From Tubiluchus corallicola (taxonomy: Eukaryota; Priapulida; Priapulimorpha; Priapulimorphida; Tubiluchidae), in NCBI GenBank assembly GCA_030141605.1, contig JAQGDQ010002468.1, forward strand, positions 1 to 26,056: a stretch of DNA of 26,056 nt, read 5' to 3'. Within the stretch, counting starts at the first letter, position 1. Every line of letters begins with the position of its first letter. The translations under genes and the position numbers were made by a program. Below are positions 18,620 to 25,368 of the stretch, piece after piece. The notes below the pieces were generated by a model, which saw only the letters and a list, made by a program, of their open reading frames with translations, had not been told where the DNA came from and searched no databases.

Positions 18620-19501
18620 TTACAAATACTTTTTTAAAACGCTTTCTACTCCTGATAAGTATGATGTACCAAATAAATTTACATGTACCATATAAGGATA
18701 GATATTGTGTATGCCTACACGTTCATTAAAGTTTTTTTCTGTTGGGTAAACGCTTTGATATTCATTATAAAATATTGAGGGAAATCCTCCAAACATTTGA
18801 GTAAAAGAGAGTTCCATTTCTCTATTCCCATAATAAATAGCTGGGTCAATTAAGCATACTTTTCCATTATTACCACATATTACATTGCCGCTCCACAAGT
18901 CGCCATGTAATAAAGAGGGGTTTTCATTGGGCAGCAAATTTTCCAATTTATTATAAAATGTTCTGTATTTTTTGGTAAAGACACTGTCTACAAGCCTACT
19001 ATCAGCAGCTAATTTTAACTGTGGCTCTAATCTCTGATTAACAAAAAAATCTACCCAATCATTATGAAAGTGATTATATTGTGGCAGGCTGCCAATATAA
19101 TTATCATACTCTAATCCAAATTGTTTGTTTTTGCATTTTTTATGCAAATTTGCCAATGATCTTCCAAAATCTTTCCAATAATCACTTACTTGTGGCTGAG
19201 GGTTTATAAACTCCATCAATAAAAAAGCTTTGCTATCTATTACTCCAGATTTATATGTTTTTGGAATACTTAATTCGCCTGCCTTCCGAAGCAATGCTAA
19301 ACCCTTTTCTTCTGTTTGAAACATCTGATAGTATAATTCACTATCCTGCCATTTCAAGAAATAGCATCCCTCCTCTGTTGTTAGTTTAACGGCATTATTA
19401 ATGCATCCACCAGATACAGAGTCTATTTTTTTGATGTTAACACTCTCTTTTTGGTCAAAAGCATCATTTAAAACCTGGTTGAAAAAAGAATTAGTACCCA
19501 T
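18620..19501 (-). CDS. Fructosamine kinase / ketosamine-3-kinase family protein
   Basis: A 293-residue cytoplasmic kinase with the protein-kinase/APH fold. Present: SVSGGCINNAVKL (nucleotide loop), YFLKW with the ATP-binding Lys50, FGRSLANLH, HGDLWSGN with catalytic Asp201, and DPAIYYGNREMEL with metal-binding Asp219. The family phosphorylates ketosamines formed by protein glycation so that they fall apart, i.e. protein repair. Length is usual (about 290). A probable terminator lies just upstream (19532-19567), so the gene may have its own promoter in that gap, though I see no clear box. rluD follows after 18 nt. Confidence 0.9.
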   Translation of the reverse strand: MGTNSFFNQVLNDAFDQKESVNIKKIDSVSGGCINNAVKLTTEEGCYFLKWQDSELYYQMFQTEEKGLALLRKAGELSIPKTYKSGVIDSKAFLLMEFINPQPQVSDYWKDFGRSLANLHKKCKNKQFGLEYDNYIGSLPQYNHFHNDWVDFFVNQRLEPQLKLAADSRLVDSVFTKKYRTFYNKLENLLPNENPSLLHGDLWSGNVICGNNGKVCLIDPAIYYGNREMELSFTQMFGGFPSIFYNEYQSVYPTEKNFNERVGIHNIYPYMVHVNLFGTSYLSGVESVLKKYL

Positions 19502-19531
19502 GGATTTGATTTTTAAAATATTGTATTTTAC

Positions 19532-19567
19532 AAAAAAAGGAAACTATAAACAAAATAGTCCCCCTTT
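19532..19567 (-). terminator. Intrinsic terminator after the Cys-rich protein gene
   Basis: Read on the minus strand: AAAGG-GGG-ACTAT, a 7-nt loop, ATAGT-TT-CCTTT, then a run of T. The stem is 10 bp with an internal bulge and is followed by a T-tract. It ends about 70-100 nt after the stop at 19635. Confidence 0.6.
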
Positions 19568-19634
19568 ACAATTTTTTATATTGAATAAAAATCGTATCAC
19601 TAAACCACTCTGCTCTTCAAACGTATCTATTGAG

Positions 19635-19970
19635 TTATGAAGCCTTCTTTACTGGTTCTTTGCTCTCACCCATTTTAGAGTGCTTACATTCTGATTTTTC
19701 TCCTTCTGATTTTTTGCAAGACTTCGATTTTTTGCAACATTTAGACTTTTTTCCTTCTGATTTCTTACAGCATTCAGACTTTTTCTCGCACTTAGCATCT
19801 TTATCTGATCCTTTGCATTTATGTTCCTTATCACTGTCTCCATCATGATGACAGGCAGCTGAAGATGCTTTCTCTCCTGTAACGTCGCTACTTTTTTTAC
19901 ACTTTCCGCCGCAGTCAAAAAGTAGGGTGAGTACCATTATTGTACAAATTGATAGTATTAATCTTTTCAT
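19635..19970 (-). CDS. Small Cys/Lys/Ser-rich exported protein, probable lipoprotein
   Basis: A 111-residue protein I do not recognise. Residues 1-19 are a hydrophobic signal sequence (MKRLILSICTIMVLTLLFD) with Cys20 at a lipobox-like place; Asp at -1 is unusual, so lipidation is uncertain. The rest is nearly all Lys, Ser, Glu, Gly and Cys: eleven cysteines from Cys20 on, including two CC pairs, plus a HH pair (AACHHDGD). It contains tandem-like units (KKSEGKKSKCC, CKKSEGEKSEC). No globular domain is evident. The composition suggests metal binding or a disulfide-rich envelope role, but this is inference. The antisense frame is also open, a result of the repeats. The phosphatase gene lies 36 nt upstream, and a terminator follows. 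Confidence 0.75.
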   Translation of the reverse strand: MKRLILSICTIMVLTLLFDCGGKCKKSSDVTGEKASSAACHHDGDSDKEHKCKGSDKDAKCEKKSECCKKSEGKKSKCCKKSKSCKKSEGEKSECKHSKMGESKEPVKKAS

Positions 19971-20006
19971 AAATTTAAATTGTTTTAAGGTTATTAATTA
20001 CTTTTG

Positions 20007-20486
20007 CTATAGTTTATGTTCTTTTATAAGATGATCTAGAAGTTTTGAACACGAGCGATCTAACATTCTATACACTTTTTCAAATCCATCGATACCTCCA
20101 TAGTAAGGGTCAGGAACATCTCTTCCCTTGCCTTCTACATCAAAATACCGCATTTTTAGCACTTTTGCAATTTCTTTTTGCCTATCTCTATCTAATGCAT
20201 TAATATCATTAAGGTTCTTATCATCCATAGCAATAATGTAATGAAATTGATAAAAATCATCCTTATTGACTTGCCTTCCATAATGCTCTAACTCAATGTT
20301 ATACTTTAACGCTATGTTTATAGAACGCGTATCTGGTGCGTCTCCCACATGCCACGATGATGTCCCTGCCGAATCACAATGTATTGCTTCGCTAAGCTTT
20401 TTATCATTTACCATAGCCTGAAATACTCCTTCTGCCAATGGTGACCTGCAAATGTTTCCCAAGCATACAAATAAAACTTTAATCAT
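20007..20486 (-). CDS. Low-molecular-weight protein-tyrosine phosphatase family
   Basis: A 159-residue cytoplasmic phosphatase. The P-loop VCLGNICRS near the N-terminus gives the CX5R catalytic site (Cys8, Arg14). The general acid is Asp126 in VPDPYYGG. SAGTSSWHVGDAPD (39-52) is also family-typical. Length is standard (about 150-160). The substrate could be a phosphotyrosine protein; arginine-phosphate specificity, known for some relatives, cannot be ruled out. A TATTTTTG box at 20529-20522 may start its transcription. The Cys-rich protein gene follows after 36 nt. Confidence 0.93.
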   Translation of the reverse strand: MIKVLFVCLGNICRSPLAEGVFQAMVNDKKLSEAIHCDSAGTSSWHVGDAPDTRSINIALKYNIELEHYGRQVNKDDFYQFHYIIAMDDKNLNDINALDRDRQKEIAKVLKMRYFDVEGKGRDVPDPYYGGIDGFEKVYRMLDRSCSKLLDHLIKEHKL

Positions 20487-20521
20487 TTTTCAATTTAACT
20501 TCTTTTTCACAAAAACTTTTA

Positions 20522-20529
20522 CAAAAATA
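20522..20529 (-). promoter_or_regulatory. Possible -7 box for the phosphatase gene
   Basis: The minus strand reads TATTTTTG, matching TAnnTTTG, about 36 nt before the ATG. No -33 TTTG is found at the right distance, and the region is rich in A/T, so chance matches are likely. Confidence 0.28.
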
Positions 20530-20561
20530 ACAATATTATTTCTTTTTTATAATGTTAATAA

Positions 20562-21302
20562 TTATTTTTCACAAGTATTAGTGCTTTTTACCTTGTTGAG
20601 TGATAAAAATTGTTTCCAAAATAGGGTGTTCGGAACTGGTGCTATAATAGACATTTTTTTGTTTGCAACAGGATGGGGAAAAACCAACTCGCGCGAGTGT
20701 AAACTAATGCTTGCATCACTATTAGGTTTTGGATAGTTATACTTTAAGTCTCCACATATGGGACTGCCAACATAAGATAATTGTGCTCTTATTTGGTGAG
20801 AACGTCCCGTAATGAGACGTATTTGCAAAAGATAGCACGAGTTCAATTTTTCCAAAATATTATAAAATAAAATAGCTCTTTGAAAACCCTCGCGCTGATG
20901 AGGTGACGTTATTACTCTATTTCTTTTTGTATCCTTTTTGAGCCAATGTGTTAATGTTCCTTTTTTTTCGGGTAGTGGATTTTTTGTAATTGCCCAATAT
21001 CCTTTATATATATCTCTATTTTTAAATACTGTGTTTAATCTTGATAATGCCTTTGAGGTTTTTGCTAACAAAATTCCGCCACTTACAGGGCGATCTAATC
21101 TATGCACCAACCCTAAAAATACATTTCCGGGTTTATTATATCGCTTTTTGATGTATTCTTTGGCAACATCTATTACTGAGGCATCTTTCGTTGCATCAGG
21201 TTGTGATGGCATTCCTGCGGGTTTGTTTACGACCAGCAAATGGTTATCTTCATATAATATGTCAATATACTTATGCCTCATTTGAGATGTTATTATTTTC
21301 AA
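20562..21302 (-). CDS. RluA-family RNA pseudouridine synthase without S4 domain
   Basis: A 246-residue RNA modification enzyme. The RluA catalytic domain starts almost at the N-terminus: ILYEDNHLLVVNKPAGMPSQPD, then GLVHRLDRPVSGG with catalytic Asp70, and RSHQIRAQLSYVGSPICGD. There is no S4 domain, unlike the RluD-like gene at 17597-18601, so it probably modifies a different position in rRNA or tRNA. The target is unknown. The start may be Met1 or Met8 (MRHKYIDILYED). It follows the TIR gene by 30 nt and is likely in the same transcript. Confidence 0.9.
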   Translation of the reverse strand: MKIITSQMRHKYIDILYEDNHLLVVNKPAGMPSQPDATKDASVIDVAKEYIKKRYNKPGNVFLGLVHRLDRPVSGGILLAKTSKALSRLNTVFKNRDIYKGYWAITKNPLPEKKGTLTHWLKKDTKRNRVITSPHQREGFQRAILFYNILEKLNSCYLLQIRLITGRSHQIRAQLSYVGSPICGDLKYNYPKPNSDASISLHSRELVFPHPVANKKMSIIAPVPNTLFWKQFLSLNKVKSTNTCEK

Positions 21303-21332
21303 AAGATATTTATCTTAGGTCAAAAAATAGAG

Positions 21333-21896
21333 TTATTTTAACAGCCAAGTGTTTAGATTTATTTCTTTTTCATTGGGAAGTTTTACCATTAGGTCTATAA
21401 TTTTCCCATGCTCATTAAATTTAGGTAAAATTACAGGGTACGTTCCTAAAAAACTTACTCCTTGCCAATCAGCAGATGTGGTATCCGCTAGTGGAAGTAT
21501 TGCCAAGCTATAATCAGAATTCTTAGTACTATCAGCAAATCCCAATTGCCAGCTGCACCACTTAAAATTTAATGCTTCATTGGTTGCTAAAAAAATAAAT
21601 CTGTCATTTTCTCTTATCTTTCGCTTAATTTCATGTAGTGTCCCGTGATTAGAATAATCTATGATTTCTTCATCTAACCAGTCTACAAAAATGCTGTACT
21701 TCAAACTTTTTAATAATGCAATGGCTTGTCTAAAAGATTGTTGGTCAGTTAAGTGATTATAGCAAAAAAACACGCTTACTTTTTCATACTTTCGCATGTC
21801 TAAAAACATATCTTTTTGAGCCTCCAAAAAGGTTTGTGTTACATTGACAAAGTACACATTAACGCGAAGGGTTTCCTTGGTTAAAAACTCAATCAT
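21333..21896 (-). CDS. TIR-domain protein with Gln at the usual catalytic Glu
   Basis: A 187-residue protein with one TIR-like domain. The core begins at about residue 37 (KVSVFFCYN), followed by YSIFVDWLDEEI, RENDRFIFLATNEAL, KWCSWQLGFAD and LAILPLAD. TIR domains of this kind in bacteria are often NAD+ hydrolases in phage defence or signalling. Their catalytic glutamate lies in a W-C-x-x-E motif; here it is W113-C114-S-W-Gln117. If aligned correctly, NADase activity is unlikely and a binding or scaffold role more likely. Residues 1-33 form an extension; Met34 is an alternative start. It sits 15 nt after purE and 30 nt before an RluA-family gene, without a recognisable defence partner. Confidence 0.75.
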   Translation of the reverse strand: MIEFLTKETLRVNVYFVNVTQTFLEAQKDMFLDMRKYEKVSVFFCYNHLTDQQSFRQAIALLKSLKYSIFVDWLDEEIIDYSNHGTLHEIKRKIRENDRFIFLATNEALNFKWCSWQLGFADSTKNSDYSLAILPLADTTSADWQGVSFLGTYPVILPKFNEHGKIIDLMVKLPNEKEINLNTWLLK

Positions 21897-21911
21897 TAGG
21901 TTTTTTGTATT

Positions 21912-22397
21912 CTAAATAACATCTTTAGAGGCTTTTAGTGCCTTTTCAGCTAAGCTTTTCTTAAATTCTATTAAGTTTTCTTCTATTTCTTTGTTTGCTA
22001 TGCTAATAATTTGTGCGGCAAGAATACCCGCGTTTCTTGTGCCATCAACTGCTACTGTTGCTACTGGCACTCCCGAAGGCATTTGCACTATTGATAATAA
22101 GGAATCCCATCCATCTATAGAGTTTGAAGATTTTATAGGGACGCCTATTATTGGCAATGTAGTAAATGCTGCTATTACTCCTGGCAGGTGTGCAGCTCCT
22201 CCAGCTCCTGCAACTATTACTTTTACTCCTCTACTCTTAGCTGTTTTAGCATACTCTGCCACTACTTCAGGTGTTCTATGTGCTGATGCTACTTTTATTT
22301 CATATTCTATATTCAATTCCTCCAATACGTTAGCGACTTCCCTCATTTTAGGCAAATCCGACGTACTGCCCATTATTATTCCTACAATAGGTTTCAT
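21912..22397 (-). CDS. purE: N5-carboxyaminoimidazole ribonucleotide mutase PurE
   Basis: A 161-residue class I PurE of de novo purine synthesis, converting N5-CAIR to CAIR. The N-terminus [16 protein letters not shown] holds the phosphate-binding GSxSD (10-14). SAHRTP has catalytic His40. [24 protein letters not shown] and the [14 protein letters not shown] loop follow. Length is typical; the gene is intact. The partner purK is not in the window. It lies 38 nt after the HisA-like gene and 15 nt before the TIR gene. Confidence 0.96.
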   Translation of the reverse strand: MKPIVGIIMGSTSDLPKMREVANVLEELNIEYEIKVASAHRTPEVVAEYAKTAKSRGVKVIVAGAGGAAHLPGVIAAFTTLPIIGVPIKSSNSIDGWDSLLSIVQMPSGVPVATVAVDGTRNAGILAAQIISIANKEIEENLIEFKKSLAEKALKASKDVI

Positions 22398-22435
22398 AAT
22401 TAATTAATTATTTTTATTTAAAACTATTTTTCTTT

Positions 22436-23158
22436 CTAATTAGCAAACTGCTCTAATTCCGTTAGCTGTATTTTATTTTCATACAGGGCTCTTCCTAATA
22501 TTACTCCTGATGCTCCTATGTCTCTTAGTTTTTTAACATCATCTATGTCTCTAACTCCTCCTAAAGAAAATACTTGCAGGTTAGGAAATTTTTTCACAAC
22601 TTCCTCGCATAAGTTAAAATTTGGTCCTTCCATTACTCCATCTCTGTCCACATCTACCAACTTAATACTTTTACACCTCTCTAAAAAATACTCTATATGT
22701 TCTAAAAAGTCAATGGCTTTTTTAGGGCGCTTCATTCCTTTTCTAATGTATATTTGTCTTCCTAAAACATCTACTCCTAATGTTATTTTATCGCCCGTGT
22801 AGGAAACTATCCATGAACTTAAGGCTTCCTTTTTGTATATTGCAATACTGGCAACTGTTACACACATAGCTCCAAACTCAAATACTCTAACAAGATCTCC
22901 ATCTGTTTCTATTCCACCTGCAAAATCTACCTCTATATTTGTGTGTTGTACTATTGTTTGTAATAATTCATAGTTTTTGGGTGTTCTTTTTTCTACGCCA
23001 TCAATATCAAAAAAATGTAACGAATCTATGCCATGGTCTTTAAAGAGCTTTGCTAAGCTAATGGGATCTACGTTATTATAGACGTTAGCTACTTTTCCTT
23101 GCTTTATTAATACAACTTGTTTTTTATATAGATTTATTAAAGGAATAACTTTAAACAT
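22436..23158 (-). CDS. hisA: HisA-family (beta/alpha)8 isomerase-like protein, canonical catalytic residues altered
   Basis: A 240-residue TIM barrel of the HisA/HisF family; HisA isomerises ProFAR in histidine synthesis. The phosphate-binding parts are kept: AGGIETDGDL (80-89), SLGGVRDIDDVKKL (198-211), and GVILGRALYE (218-227). In strand 1, IPLINLY has Asn9 where HisA has the catalytic Asp (IPAIDL), and the following K/R pattern is changed. In strand 6, VDVDRDG has Val168 where many HisA proteins have Thr; Asp130 and Asp173 remain. No other histidine gene is present. It may be a diverged paralogue or a repurposed enzyme. purE follows after 38 nt, so it heads this minus-strand run. Confidence 0.75.
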   Translation of the reverse strand: MFKVIPLINLYKKQVVLIKQGKVANVYNNVDPISLAKLFKDHGIDSLHFFDIDGVEKRTPKNYELLQTIVQHTNIEVDFAGGIETDGDLVRVFEFGAMCVTVASIAIYKKEALSSWIVSYTGDKITLGVDVLGRQIYIRKGMKRPKKAIDFLEHIEYFLERCKSIKLVDVDRDGVMEGPNFNLCEEVVKKFPNLQVFSLGGVRDIDDVKKLRDIGASGVILGRALYENKIQLTELEQFAN

Positions 23159-23362
23159 ATTTCCAATTTAAATTATGTTAGTGCTTATTAAACATATGGC
23201 TTGAAGTAAGAATTTAACGCAAGTTACATTTTAACAGAAGAAACAAAAAAGAGGGTATTTTTTATCTATAATATCAAAGTTCCAAGCTTTAGAACAAAAA
23301 GAAAGTTATTAAAGTAGTATTAAAAATTAACTTGTTCTATGCCTTTAATTTTATTTTTCATA

Positions 23363-23394
23363 TTTGGTAATTGAATATAATTTTTATACTTTTG
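23363..23394 (+). promoter_or_regulatory. Bacteroidota-type promoter for htpG
   Basis: TTTG at 23363-23366, a 20-nt spacer, then TACTTTTG at 23387-23394: full match to the TTTG-N19-21-TAnnTTTG consensus. Transcription would begin near 23401, giving a leader of about 94 nt before the ATG at 23495. Confidence 0.65.
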
Positions 23395-23417
23395 CAAGAA
23401 TTATTTCTTACGCTACG

Positions 23418-23433
23418 CTGTATATTTATACAG
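23418..23433 (+). promoter_or_regulatory. Hairpin in the htpG leader
   Basis: CTGTATA-TT-TATACAG is a perfect 7-bp inverted repeat about 18 nt after the predicted start site. It could be an operator on DNA or a weak hairpin in the leader RNA. It lies 60 nt before the ATG, so it does not hide the start codon by itself. Confidence 0.4.
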
Positions 23434-23494
23434 TATTGTGACTATAATTTAAAATACTAAGACAATTAATTAATTTCAAACTTATAAGGTTGCT

Positions 23495-25368
23495 ATGAAA
23501 GAAAAAGGTTCTATCTCAATTAATGTGGAAAACATATTTCCTATTATCAAAAAATTTCTTTATTCTGACCATGAAATATTCTTAAGAGAATTGTATCAAA
23601 TGCTGTAGATGCATGCCAAAAGCTGCAAAAATTAGCTTCTATGGGTGAGTACAAAAATGAGTTAGGCGAGATGAATATAGAAGTAAAGGTCAGCAAAGAA
23701 AATAAAACGATTACGATAAGTGATAAAGGTGTTGGGATGACCGCAGAGGAGATAAAAAAATACATTAATCAAGTTGCTTTTTCTGGGGCTAAAGAGTTCA
23801 TAGAAAAATATAAACAACAAGGAGAAGGTACACAGATAATAGGTATGTTTGGTTTGGGTTTCTATTCTGCTTTTATGGTGTCTAAACGAGTGGAAATTAT
23901 TACAAAATCATATAAAGATGACCAAGAAGCCATTTTGTGGACATGTGATGGTTCGACAGAATTTGAAATTTCAAAAGCAACGAAGCCTACACGAGGCACT
24001 GATGTAATATTGCATATAGATGATGATTCTGAGGAGTTTTTACAAGAGCATAAAATAGGCGAGATTTTGCAAAAATATTGCAATTTCTTACCAATACCTA
24101 TCATTTTTGGAGAAAAGGAAGTGACGGAAAAGGACGAAAAAGGCAAAGAGATAAAAGTTAAAAAAGCCAATACAATCAACAATCCATCGCCTATTTGGGT
24201 TAAATCGCCCAGCAGCCTAAAAGATGAAGACTATCTGCAGTTTTATAAAGAGTTGTATCCTTACTCCGAGCCTCCCCTATTTTGGGTTCATCTCAATGTA
24301 GATTATCCTTTTAACTTAACAGGTATACTATATTTTCCCCGTATAAAAGATGACCTAAACTTTAATAGGGATAAAATAAAGCTTTTTTCAAGGCAAGTTT
24401 TTATCACAGATGAAGTAAAAGAAATCGTCCCTGAGTTTTTGACCTTGCTACACGGGGTGTTGGATTCTCCTGATATACCACTAAATGTATCAAGAAGTTT
24501 TCTACAATCAGATAGTAATGTGAAAAAAATCAACCGACATATAACTAAAAAAGTTGCAGATAAACTTGAAGAACTGTTTAAAAAAGACAGAGCAGAGTTT
24601 GAAAAGAAATGGAATGATATAGGCATGTTTGTTAAATATGGAATTATTAGTGAGGAAAATTTCTTTGAAAGAGCTAAAAAATTCACACTACTTGAAAGCA
24701 TTGATAACAAGTTTTATACGGTAGACGAATACAAAAAACATGTTGAGAAAAATCAAATTGACAAAAATGGAGTATCTGTCTATCTATATACTACCAACGA
24801 AAAGCAACAGGATACTGCCATACAGTCCGCCAAAAAACAAGGGTACGACGTGTTGAGGTTTGATAACATGATAGACAATCATTTCATTAATAACATTGAA
24901 GCGAAACTTGAAAAAATATCATGGAAACGGGTAGATTCTGCTTCTATAAGCAAGTTAATAGAGAAAGAAGACTCTTTAAAAGAGAGCGTGTTAAGTGATA
25001 AAGAGAAAGAAAAAGTAAAAAAACTATTTGAAGGGATTAATGATACTCAAAGGGCATCTGTTCAAATAGAGCCACTGCCGACAACAGAACTTCCTGTAAC
25101 AGTAGTTTTTCCTGAATTTTTTAGACGCATGAGAGACATGTCAAGTATGACAAGTAAAACAAAAAATGCATTTCCTGAACAGTATGAAGTAGTGGTAAAT
25201 GCTAATCACCCTACTATTCAAAAAATGCTGAAAACAGAAAATGAGGAAGAGCAAAAACAGTTGGTAGGGCAAGTATACGAATTAGGGCTCTTGGCTCAAA
25301 ACTTACTTACAGGCAACAGATTAACTAAGTTTATTCATAAAAACATTGATTTCATAAATAAGCTATAA
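23495..25368 (+). CDS. htpG: Hsp90-family chaperone HtpG, broken by one frameshift at codon 33
   Basis: ATP-dependent cytoplasmic chaperone dimer. ATG 23495 opens [30 protein letters not shown], the classic HtpG N-terminus. The frame then breaks at 23591-23592; one missing base later, it reads [11 protein letters not shown], completing the ATP-binding ELVSNAVDA motif, and stays open to 25368. Further GHKL motifs are DKGVGM and [13 protein letters not shown]; the middle-domain part includes [12 protein letters not shown], and [10 protein letters not shown] follows. The joined protein would be about 624 residues, a normal length. The frame starting at 23641 alone would lack the ATP-site Glu and Asn and could not work. 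It overlaps the ComB-like gene by 6 nt at its end. Confidence 0.93.

Larger units (their letters stand above)
23159..23494. other. Intergenic region upstream of htpG
   Basis: A 336-nt A+T-rich gap between divergent genes, the HisA-like gene (minus) and htpG (plus). It contains a good htpG promoter (23363-23394) and a leader hairpin (23418-23433). No coding frame or RNA gene is recognised in the first 180 nt, and I find no TAnnTTTG box for the minus-strand run. Confidence 0.6.

Noticed and set aside
19630-19848. 72-residue Ser/Asp/Phe/Leu-rich open frame on the plus strand
   Set aside because: Complement of the repetitive Lys/Ser/Cys codons of the minus-strand gene.
21333-21896. TIR gene as part of a known anti-phage system such as Thoeris
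   Set aside because: No ThsA-like or other effector partner, and the usual catalytic Glu is replaced; neighbours are housekeeping genes.
23641-23700. Start of HtpG at ATG 23641
   Set aside because: It would remove the ATP-binding Glu/Asn; conserved N-terminal sequence lies upstream in another frame.
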